Of a DNA stretch of 5,760 bases, positions 1 to 5,760 are shown piece after piece (within the stretch, counting starts at the first letter, position 1; the number at the start of each line of letters is the position of its first letter). Location of the stretch: positions 1-5,760 of the forward strand of contig VYEH01000406.1 in the NCBI GenBank assembly GCA_009843005.1. The letters are read 5' to 3'. The notes beneath the pieces are model-generated. The model was not told where the DNA came from and searched no databases. It saw only the letters and a program-made list of their open reading frames with translations. This DNA comes from Pseudomonadota bacterium. GTDB lineage: Bacteria; Pseudomonadota; Gammaproteobacteria; Steroidobacterales; Rariloculaceae. The position numbers and the translations under genes are program-made.

Positions 1-1041
1 GGGTCGCTGGTCATCCATGAAACCGGGCCGGCGGGGTATCCGTGGGAGGTGATCGGCGCCACGCCCTACGGCGAATCCTTCGACCTGGCGGCACCGGACG
101 ACAACCTGGGCCGGGCCACCATCGAGGGTTGGGTGCAGCGGGCCACGGCGGAGACGATTTTCGAGATGGCCGGGCTCGACTTCGAGAGCGCCAAGCAGGA
201 AGCGGCGGTTCGGGGCTTCGAGCCGATCCCGCTGGGCCTGACGGGGTCGATCGAGATCCGCAACGAGATTCGGCGTATCGACTCGCTCAACGTCGTCGCC
301 AAGGTCGAGGGCAGCGAGGCGCCGGACGAAGTTGTCATATACGTTGCTCACTGGGACCATCTCGGCCGTGATGAAAGCCTTGAGGGCGACCAGATCTTCA
401 ACGGCGCGGCCGATAACGCCACCGGAACCGCGGGACTCATCGAACTGGCGCGCGCCTACAGTCTGGCCCCCCAGCCGCCACGCCGATCCGTGCTGTTCCT
501 GGCCGTAGCGGCGGAAGAACAGGGCCTGCTGGGATCGTTTCACTACGGCCGAAACCCGCTCTACCCGCCCGCCCAGACCGTTGCCGCGCTCAACATGGAT
601 GGGCTCAACCAGTGGGGAAGGACTCGCGACCTGACCATCGTCGGCCTCGGTCAGTCGGAACTCGACGACATCGCCGCGGACATCGCCGGGCAAATTGGCC
701 GCACCCTGGCGCCCGATCCGGAACCGGAGAAGGGGTTCTACTACCGCTCGGACCATTTCGCCTTCGCCAGGGCCGGCATTCCGGCGTTCTATGCGGACCC
801 GGGGGTGGAGTACATCGACAAGCCGGATGGATACGGGCTGCAGAAGCGCAACGAGTACACTGCCAACGACTACCACAAGGTCACCGATGAGGTGAAGCCG
901 GACTGGGACATGACGGGCGCGGTGGAGGACCTGACGTTTCTCTACCAGATGGGCAGGAGGCTGGCCGACGGCGAGGAATGGCCGGCCTGGAGCCGGACCA
1001 GCGAATTCAGGGCGTTGCGCGAGTCGCAGCGTCCGCAATAG
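1..1041 (+). CDS. M28-family zinc metallopeptidase (aminopeptidase type), 3' part only
   Basis: The frame is open from base 1, so the gene begins outside the window; 346 codons remain before TAG at 1039-1041. The first residues (LVIHETGPAGYPWEV) resemble the end of the PA domain often inserted in M28 exopeptidases. The catalytic domain follows with a full set of co-catalytic zinc residues, numbered in this fragment: His117 and Asp119 in AHWDHLG, bridging Asp138 in GAADNATG, general-base Glu172 and ligand Glu173 in AAEEQGLLGS, Asp200 in NMDG, and His252 in SDHFAFARAGIP. Members of this family cleave N-terminal residues from peptides and are usually exported; the signal peptide would lie in the missing 5' part. 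The GTG at 49 is internal, not the start. No catalytic residue is lost, so the enzyme looks functional. Substrate specificity cannot be read from the sequence. The last 100 bases overlap the convergent YqgE-like gene. Confidence 0.93.
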   Translation, partial: GSLVIHETGPAGYPWEVIGATPYGESFDLAAPDDNLGRATIEGWVQRATAETIFEMAGLDFESAKQEAAVRGFEPIPLGLTGSIEIRNEIRRIDSLNVVAKVEGSEAPDEVVIYVAHWDHLGRDESLEGDQIFNGAADNATGTAGLIELARAYSLAPQPPRRSVLFLAVAAEEQGLLGSFHYGRNPLYPPAQTVAALNMDGLNQWGRTRDLTIVGLGQSELDDIAADIAGQIGRTLAPDPEPEKGFYYRSDHFAFARAGIPAFYADPGVEYIDKPDGYGLQKRNEYTANDYHKVTDEVKPDWDMTGAVEDLTFLYQMGRRLADGEEWPAWSRTSEFRALRESQRPQ

Positions 1042-1661
1042 CGGAAGTCGGCGGCGAAGGGCTCCCGCCGCGGGCTGCCCGGCAACCCGACGATGCCCAT
1101 GTCCGGTGTGACCCGGTGGACCTCGCGCCACAGGCTCATCGGTTCCGGGGTGAAGATCAGGTCGCCGCTGGCCGGGGTCACCTGCCAGTCGCCCGCGGAA
1201 ATTTCGCTGTCCAGTTGCCCCGGCCCCCAGCCCGCGTAGCCGGCGTACACGCGCAACCTGCGCTCGTCTGTCCGGAAGGGCAGGTTTTCGCGTACCTCGT
1301 CGATGTCGGCCGTGATATGGATGTCGTCAACGATCGGCTCGCCCTCCACAACGTCTCCGTCCCTCACCAGGAACAGCGCGCTGGTGCGGGCCACGGGGCC
1401 GCCGAACCAGACCACGCCCCGGTAGCGCCGGAAGAAGTCTACATCGGGAAACAGCGCCTCGGGTTCCACCCAGGTGGGCCGGTTGACCACCACGCCGATG
1501 GCGCCTTCGCGGCCGTGATTCAGGACCAGCACCACCGTTTCGGCGAACCGCGGGTCGCGCAACTGCGGAGTGGCCACCAAAAACATCCCGCTGGCGGGTG
1601 TCTGCGCCTGAGCGCCGGCGGTGACAAGGCAGGCCAAAACCGAAAGTGCGAGCCGTCTCAT
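942..1661 (-). CDS. yqgE: YqgE/AlgH-family (UPF0301/DUF179) protein with predicted signal peptide
   Basis: The product has 239 residues. Family hallmarks, in order: MFLVATPQL (26-34), DPRF (36-39), GAIGVVVNRPT (53-63), FGGPV (86-90), GYAGWGPGQL (141-150), DWQV (158-161) and LWREV (177-181). The biochemical role of this family is not firmly established; it was linked to alginate regulation in Pseudomonas. Typical members have about 185-195 residues and begin almost directly at the FLIAMP-like strand. This one has 25 extra N-terminal residues that look like a Sec signal peptide: MRR, a hydrophobic core at 4-16, and a possible AQA cleavage site at 17-19. It would therefore act in the periplasm, unless Met26 is the true start. 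About 40 extra C-terminal residues follow GLPG (192-195), and residues 207-239 are encoded antisense to the peptidase gene. The ATG at 1661 has no clear Shine-Dalgarno sequence. Family assignment is firm; export is inferred. Confidence 0.9.
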   Translation of the reverse strand: MRRLALSVLACLVTAGAQAQTPASGMFLVATPQLRDPRFAETVVLVLNHGREGAIGVVVNRPTWVEPEALFPDVDFFRRYRGVVWFGGPVARTSALFLVRDGDVVEGEPIVDDIHITADIDEVRENLPFRTDERRLRVYAGYAGWGPGQLDSEISAGDWQVTPASGDLIFTPEPMSLWREVHRVTPDMGIVGLPGSPRREPFAADFRYCGRCDSRNALNSLVRLQAGHSSPSASLLPIW

Positions 1662-1812
1662 GGGTCAATGATAACCGGTCGGGACGCATCGTCGGTCGAT
1701 CGTCCGTCTTTGACCGGTCGTTACGGCCTATTCCGCGGGACTTTTCCATGGGCTGGTAGAGCCGCGGGATTCTGGCTGCCGCCACATCGTCATCGGCTTC
1801 GCCACGGTACAT

Positions 1813-1825
1813 TGCTGACTCAGCA
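1813..1825. promoter_or_regulatory. Perfect 13-base palindrome, candidate operator for the polyamine operon
   Basis: TGCTGA-C-TCAGCA is a perfect inverted repeat with a single central base, 75 bases upstream of the DHS-like ATG. It would cover the -35 position if TACACT at 1842-1847 is the -10 box, which is a usual place for a repressor site. The symmetry is seen directly. Binding by any regulator is inference, and I do not recognise the motif as belonging to a specific bacterial regulator. Confidence 0.35.
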
Positions 1826-1841
1826 GGTCCCGGCATTGCGT

Positions 1842-1847
1842 TACACT
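1842..1847 (+). promoter_or_regulatory. Weak -10-like box for the polyamine operon
   Basis: TACACT matches four of six positions of TATAAT and lies 52 bases before the DHS-like ATG. No good -35 hexamer lies at 16-18 bases spacing (the bases there are within the palindrome), so it could be an activator-dependent promoter or simply a chance match. Confidence 0.22.
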
Positions 1848-1899
1848 GCCGCCACCGGCGCCTGAGCGGCGGCGGCCGCGGCGACCGGCGAGCAGATTC

Positions 1900-2871
1900 A
1901 TGGGCGCGATCAGCGAATTCATCCGTCATCACTATCGGCATTTCAACAGCGCGGCCCTGGTGGATGCGGCCGACGCCTATGCCGGGCTCGTGGACGCGGG
2001 CGGTGCGATGCTGGTCACGCTGGCCGGAGCCATGAGCACGGCCGAGCTTGGGCTGTCGCTCGCGGAGATGATCCGCCGCGGCAAGGTCCACGCCATTTGC
2101 TGTACCGGCGCGAACCTGGAGGAGGATCTCTTCAACCTGGTCGCCCACGAACAATATCTGCGTATTCCTGGCTACAGGGACCTGACCGCGGCAGAAGAAG
2201 AATCGTTGGCTGCGCGGGGCCTCAATCGCGTGACCGATACCTGCATTCCCGAGGAGGAGGCGATGCGGCGTGTCGCTGGGATCGTGCTGCAGGAATGGCG
2301 GGCGGCCGACCGGACGGGCCGGCGGCGGTTTCCCCACGATTTTCTCTATCGGGCGTTGCGCTCCGGCGCATTCGCGTCCGACTATCAGATCGATCCTTCC
2401 GAGAGCTGGCTGGTCGCCGCCTGCGAGGCGGACCTGCCGCTGTTCGTGCCCGGCTGGGAAGACTCCACCCTGGGCAACACGTACGCTGCGCACTGCATCG
2501 ACGGCACGGTCAAGCACACCGGTACGGTGCGCTCGGGTATCGAGTACATGATCGATTTCGTGAAGTGGTACGAAGCGGTCAGCCGGGAGGCGCCGGTGGG
2601 GTTCTTCCAGATCGGCGGCGGCATCGCCGGCGACTTCCCCATCTGTGCGGTGCCGCTGCTGGAGCAGGACCTGGGCCGCCGCGACGTGCGCAAGTGGGGC
2701 TATTTTTGCCAGATCAGCGATTCCACCACGAGCTATGGGTCCTATTCCGGCGCGGTACCCAACGAAAAGATCACCTGGGGAAAGCTCTCGGCGGCCACGC
2801 CCCGGTTTGTCATCGAATCCGATGCCACGATCGTGGCGCCGTTGATATTCGCACGTGTCCTGGACTGGTGA
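1900..2871 (+). CDS. Bacterial deoxyhypusine-synthase-like protein, probable polyamine (e.g. homospermidine) synthase
   Basis: The product has 323 residues, close to the usual length of bacterial DHS-family proteins. The ATG at 1900 fits because family similarity (ISEFIRHHYRHFN) begins at once; the Shine-Dalgarno is weak. Features in order: nucleotide-binding region with TGANLEEDLF (69-78), GWEDSTLGN (185-193), GGGIAGDFP (239-247), DSTTSYGSYSGA (274-285) and NEKITWGKLS (288-297). DHS-family enzymes use NAD to oxidise a polyamine and carry the aminobutyl group on a lysine; Lys295 in WGKLS matches that lysine (Lys329 of the human enzyme), with Trp293 and Glu289 also kept. The GGG-VVKHH segment of eukaryotic DHS reads GGGIAGDF here, without histidines, and the DGSDSGA segment reads YGSYSGA. 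Bacteria lack eIF5A, so a free amine is the likely acceptor; related bacterial enzymes make homospermidine from putrescine. First gene of an operon with speA and aguB, which would supply putrescine. The exact product is inferred. Confidence 0.88.
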   Translation: MGAISEFIRHHYRHFNSAALVDAADAYAGLVDAGGAMLVTLAGAMSTAELGLSLAEMIRRGKVHAICCTGANLEEDLFNLVAHEQYLRIPGYRDLTAAEEESLAARGLNRVTDTCIPEEEAMRRVAGIVLQEWRAADRTGRRRFPHDFLYRALRSGAFASDYQIDPSESWLVAACEADLPLFVPGWEDSTLGNTYAAHCIDGTVKHTGTVRSGIEYMIDFVKWYEAVSREAPVGFFQIGGGIAGDFPICAVPLLEQDLGRRDVRKWGYFCQISDSTTSYGSYSGAVPNEKITWGKLSAATPRFVIESDATIVAPLIFARVLDW

Positions 2872-4861
2872 GGTGTCTCACGCGCTGACAACCGAGGTGG
2901 TCCGGACCGGCGCTCCGACGGTACCGGATTCGACGTGGTCGGCCGAAGATTCGGGCGAACTGTATCGCGTCGCCCGCTGGGGGCCGCCGTACTTTTCCGT
3001 CAACGCCCGCGGACGCGTTGCAGTCCGTACCGCGCCCGGCGCCTCCGGTTCCATTGACCTGTCTGCGATCATTGAGGAAGCCCGGCGTCGCAGGATCGAG
3101 TCTCCGTTAATGATCCGGTTCCCGGAAATTCTCCGCTCGCAGGTTGCGCGGCTGCACGGCGCATTCGGAGATGCGATACGCAAGACGGGATACGGCAACC
3201 GCCACATGGGGCTTTATCCGATCAAGGTCAATCCCCTGCGCCACGTGGTCGCGGAAATACAGGATGCGGGCCGGGCGTACGGCATGGGCCTGGAATGCGG
3301 GTCCAGGGCCGAACTGGCGTCTGCCTTGCCCCAACTGCGGGACGACCGGCATCTGCTGGTGTGCAACGGCGTCAAGGACGAGTCGATGCTGGGGTTGGCG
3401 CTGGATGCGCAACGCCTCGGCAGGCAGGTCATTCCAGTGGTACAGAGTCCGGAGGAGTTTTCGGCACTTCGTGCCATCGCTGCCAGGCGCGGGGATGATC
3501 CCACGCTGGGCGTGCGCATCAGGCTCTCGAACGGGACACCGGATCGTTGGGATCGGTATGCCGTGCCCGACGCCAAGTTCGGTCTTTCCCCGGCCGACCT
3601 TCTGCAGTTGCTGGAGCAGTATCCGGACGCACTGCCGCGGTTGGGTCTATTGCATTTTCACGTCGGAAGCCAAGTAACCGATCTGACCCGGCTTCAGCGT
3701 GCGGCCGCTGAGGCAGCGCAAGTCTATGCGTCGCTGATCCAACGAGGGGCAGGGCTTCGGTACCTGGACGTGGGTGGCGGTCTCGGCGTCGAGTACGGCG
3801 ACGCCCCTGGATCCCCTGCTGGGCTGGGCTACTCCCTGGCCGACTATGCTTACGCGATCGTCGCCGCTGTGAGCGAGGTATGCCGCAGCCGTTCCGTGCC
3901 CCATCCCGTGCTGGTATGCGAAAGCGGCCGCGCGATCACCGCCCATCACGCGGTGCTGATCGTGCCCGTGCTGTCCGTTCGAGAACGCCGCGGTTTGACC
4001 GGCGACACGGAGATTCCGCCCCAGGCCGGCGATGCCACGGCCTTGCTGATCCGGTGGGCACTGCACGGCCCTGCACCGGTGAACGCCGGAGATGCCTCCG
4101 CCTTGCTCTCCCGGGCTCACCATGCATACGGGAAGGTCGGCGCATCGTTCGCCGAAGGGCGAGTCGCGATGGAGGAATTCGCCGTGGCAGAGCGCGCCTT
4201 CGTGACCGTCGCACGGCGCATCGTCGAGTACCTGGGGCGGACCGGTTTACCGGTGCCGGCGCAAATCGGGCCGCTGGTGCGCTCGTTGGCCGATCGGGTC
4301 CTCTGCGACTTCTCCGTTTTTCAGTCACTGCCCGATCATTGGGGATCGGGGCAGACTTTTCCGGTCATGCCCATCGACCGGCTGAATGAGCGCCCGACCC
4401 GCCACGGAATCCTGGTGGACCTGACATGCGACGCCGATGGCCGGATCGACCGGTACATATCGTCCGATCCCGACGCCACGGCCCTGCCCCTGCACGCGCC
4501 GCGACCCGGCGTGCGGACCGAACTGGGATTTTTCCTCATGGGCGCCTATGAGGACGTCCTGGGCGCCCCGCACAATCTTCTGGGCCGGGTCCCCGAAGTG
4601 CACGTCCGCACCGACGAGTGCGCGGCACAGGGTTTCCGCATCGAAAACATCGTCCCGGCGACCACCGTGGCCGACCTGTTGACGCAAATGGGCTACCTGG
4701 AAGCGGAACTGCGCGGGGCCATGGGGGATATCGTTGCGTCAATGACGGTAACGGATGAGCTATCCGCCGAGGCCGGTTACGGGTTGATCGACCGCTACGC
4801 CAAGTGCCTGGAACAGGGCACCTACTACGAAACCGGTGACGTCGCGGGTCCGAAATCGTGA
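2855..4861 (+). CDS. speA: Biosynthetic arginine decarboxylase (PLP-dependent, SpeA type)
   Basis: The enzyme converts arginine to agmatine and CO2, the first step of the agmatine route to putrescine. The product has 668 residues from GTG 2855 (E. coli SpeA has 658). Recognisable along its length: N-terminal WSAEDSGELYRVARWGPPYF (from residue 28); PLP-binding Lys124 in YPIKVN; LECGSRAEL; HFHVGSQ (267-273); phosphate-binding DVGGGLGVEY (from 305); CESGRAITAHH (from 355); FSVFQSLPDHWG; and the substrate-binding/catalytic Cys525 in LTCDADGRIDRYI. The family's usual YPIKVNQ reads YPIKVNP here. Two starts are possible: GTG 2855, overlapping the DHS-like gene by 17 bases, or GTG 2873, two bases after its stop, giving 662 residues. 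Neither has a strong ribosome site, which suggests translational coupling. Residues 391-398 and 411-418 are near-identical (AGDATALL, AGDASALL). The next gene overlaps the stop codon. Confidence 0.96.
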   Translation: MSWTGEVSHALTTEVVRTGAPTVPDSTWSAEDSGELYRVARWGPPYFSVNARGRVAVRTAPGASGSIDLSAIIEEARRRRIESPLMIRFPEILRSQVARLHGAFGDAIRKTGYGNRHMGLYPIKVNPLRHVVAEIQDAGRAYGMGLECGSRAELASALPQLRDDRHLLVCNGVKDESMLGLALDAQRLGRQVIPVVQSPEEFSALRAIAARRGDDPTLGVRIRLSNGTPDRWDRYAVPDAKFGLSPADLLQLLEQYPDALPRLGLLHFHVGSQVTDLTRLQRAAAEAAQVYASLIQRGAGLRYLDVGGGLGVEYGDAPGSPAGLGYSLADYAYAIVAAVSEVCRSRSVPHPVLVCESGRAITAHHAVLIVPVLSVRERRGLTGDTEIPPQAGDATALLIRWALHGPAPVNAGDASALLSRAHHAYGKVGASFAEGRVAMEEFAVAERAFVTVARRIVEYLGRTGLPVPAQIGPLVRSLADRVLCDFSVFQSLPDHWGSGQTFPVMPIDRLNERPTRHGILVDLTCDADGRIDRYISSDPDATALPLHAPRPGVRTELGFFLMGAYEDVLGAPHNLLGRVPEVHVRTDECAAQGFRIENIVPATTVADLLTQMGYLEAELRGAMGDIVASMTVTDELSAEAGYGLIDRYAKCLEQGTYYETGDVAGPKS

Positions 4862-5760
4862 GCCGGTCCCGGGACCCGGTGGCCGCCGATCGCCTGGTGG
4901 TCGGCCTGGTGCAGATGAGCATGCGAACGGACCCGGGCGAGAACCTGAACCGGGCGCTGGATCTCATCGCCGAGGCCGGAGCCGCAGGCGCCGGGATGGT
5001 CTGCCTCCCGGAACTGTTTTCCTGGAGGTACTTCTGCCAGAGCGAGGACGCGGCCAATTTCAATTTGGCCGAACCGGTTCCCGGACCGACCACGCGGGCG
5101 CTGGAGGCACTGGCCGCGGATCTGGACCTGGTCGTGATCGGCGGCGTTTTCGAATGCAGCGCACCCGGTACCTACCACAACACGGCCGTGTTCATCGACG
5201 GCCGGCGCGGCTATCGGGGCAAGTACCGCAAGATGCACATACCCGACGACCCCGTCTACGGCTACCGGGAGAAGTACTATTTCACCCCCGGGGATCTCGG
5301 CTTCAGGCCGTTCAGCAGCCGCTGGGGCAAGTGCGGCGTGATGCTGTGCTGGGATCAGTGGTACCCGGAGGCGGCGCGCCTGTCGGCCCTGCAGGGCGCG
5401 CAAATCCTGATCTATCCCACCGCCATCGGCTGGCATCCCGATGACAGCCCGGAGGAACGCAGCCGCCAATCTGAAGCCTGGGAGTTGATGCAAAGGAGCC
5501 ACGGCATCGCCAACGGGTGTTTCGTGATCGCCGTCAACCGCGTCGGGTTCGAACCGGCTCCGCGAAAGTCCGCGACCGCCGGGGGCGGTTCGCCGGGGAT
5601 CGAGTTCTGGGGCCGGAGTTTCGTCTCCGGACCTGACGGTCAGGTGCTTCGACGTGCATCCGCAGAGTCGGACGAAGTGCTGGTCGTCGAACTCGACCTG
5701 GACGAGGTGGAGCGATCAAGGGTGGAGTGGCCGTTTCTGCAGGACCGGCGGGTCGACGCC
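4858..5760 (+). CDS. aguB: N-carbamoylputrescine amidase (nitrilase superfamily), 3' end cut by window
   Basis: Predicted to hydrolyse N-carbamoylputrescine to putrescine, CO2 and ammonia in the cytoplasm. The start is GTG 4858, whose last two bases form the TGA of speA (GTGA overlap), so the pair is probably translationally coupled. 301 codons are open to the edge. The nitrilase catalytic triad is complete: Glu52 in LPELF, Lys125 in YRKMHIPDDP, Cys164 in MLCWDQWYPEAARL. Subfamily signatures that favour AguB over other amidases are ELFSWRYFCQ, KYYFTPGDLGF, CWDQWYPEAARL, YPTAIGWHPDD, FVIAVNRVGFE and EFWGRSFVSGP. The last visible residues, WPFLQDRRVDA, match the usual near-terminal WPFxRDRRxDAY, so probably only about 10-20 residues are missing. 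The segment between PDDP and EKYYF (VYGYR) looks about two residues longer than usual. The partner agmatine deiminase (aguA) is not in the window and may lie just downstream. Confidence 0.93.
   Translation, partial: MSRSRDPVAADRLVVGLVQMSMRTDPGENLNRALDLIAEAGAAGAGMVCLPELFSWRYFCQSEDAANFNLAEPVPGPTTRALEALAADLDLVVIGGVFECSAPGTYHNTAVFIDGRRGYRGKYRKMHIPDDPVYGYREKYYFTPGDLGFRPFSSRWGKCGVMLCWDQWYPEAARLSALQGAQILIYPTAIGWHPDDSPEERSRQSEAWELMQRSHGIANGCFVIAVNRVGFEPAPRKSATAGGGSPGIEFWGRSFVSGPDGQVLRRASAESDEVLVVELDLDEVERSRVEWPFLQDRRVDA

Larger units (their letters stand above)
1662..1899. other. Divergent intergenic region between yqgE-like gene and polyamine operon
   Basis: This 238-base region separates the leftward yqgE-like gene from the rightward DHS-like gene and must hold promoters for both. 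I see no convincing small gene; the short open frames here lack family motifs and ribosome binding sites. It contains a 13-base palindrome (1813-1825), a weak -10-like box (1842-1847), two copies of T(A/G)ACCGGTCG (1672-1681 and 1711-1720), and a GC-rich stretch just before the DHS-like start. That stretch can form a six-base-pair stem, GCCGCC at 1848-1853 with GGCGGC at 1868-1873. No riboswitch or tRNA was recognised. Confidence 0.7.

Noticed and set aside
942..1041. Intrinsic terminator between the convergent genes
   Set aside because: The genes overlap, leaving no intergenic space, and I see no hairpin followed by a T-tract on either strand near the ends.
978..1865. Plus-strand open frame of 295 codons antisense to the yqgE-like gene
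   Set aside because: Composition is typical of antisense frames in GC-rich DNA and there are no recognisable domains; the opposite strand encodes a clear YqgE/AlgH protein.
1848..1873. GC-rich stem before the DHS-like start as a riboswitch or attenuator
   Set aside because: The stem has six base pairs with a 14-base loop and no run of T follows; in such GC-rich sequence it can arise by chance and matches no riboswitch class I know.
1728..1922. Small minus-strand open frame in the intergenic region (64 codons)
   Set aside because: No ribosome site, no recognisable motif, and it runs into the start of the DHS-like gene; a chance frame is more likely.
1327..2517. Long minus-strand open frame (396 codons) across yqgE-like and DHS-like genes
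   Set aside because: It is a frame-shifted shadow of the YqgE-like gene and an antisense frame of the DHS-like gene. It is rich in Arg/Pro/Gly with no family motifs; both covered genes have clear conserved motifs.
2097..2888. Plus-strand open frame of 263 codons within the DHS-like gene
   Set aside because: Alternative frame of a well-supported gene, Arg/Gly-rich and without motifs.
4825..5502. Minus-strand open frame of 225 codons over the aguB region
   Set aside because: The plus strand carries a complete nitrilase catalytic triad and AguB signatures; the minus frame is its antisense shadow.

Overview
The window is GC-rich, densely packed bacterial chromosome with normal-looking codon use throughout. 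It holds five protein genes and no RNA genes, mobile elements or CRISPR. The gene content (secreted-type M28 peptidase, YqgE/AlgH protein, biosynthetic SpeA, N-carbamoylputrescine amidase) points to a Gram-negative bacterium, most plausibly a proteobacterium and perhaps a gammaproteobacterium. That placement is an inference from family resemblance and GC content only.

Left part (1-1661): the 3' part of an M28-family zinc aminopeptidase gene runs rightward from before the window to 1041. It meets a leftward YqgE/AlgH-family gene (1661 to 942). The two convergent genes overlap by 100 bases at their 3' ends. The YqgE-like protein has an unusual apparent signal peptide and a C-terminal tail encoded antisense to the peptidase gene.

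Middle (1662-1899): a 238-base divergent intergenic region is the only real non-coding stretch. It holds a perfect 13-base palindrome (TGCTGACTCAGCA) just upstream of a weak -10-like box, a candidate operator/promoter for the rightward operon.

Right part (1900-5760): a tightly packed rightward operon of three genes for polyamine synthesis. First is a bacterial deoxyhypusine-synthase-like protein. Second is the biosynthetic arginine decarboxylase SpeA, whose GTG start overlaps or abuts the preceding stop. Third is an N-carbamoylputrescine amidase, AguB, which starts in a GTGA overlap and runs off the right edge only a few residues short of its expected end. Together they suggest arginine -> agmatine (SpeA) -> N-carbamoylputrescine (agmatine deiminase, not in the window) -> putrescine (AguB), with the DHS-like enzyme using putrescine or a related amine to make a longer polyamine such as homospermidine. 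The DHS-like protein keeps the lysine that forms the enzyme-imine intermediate but lacks the His-His segment and aspartates of the eukaryotic active site, so true eIF5A modification is unlikely.
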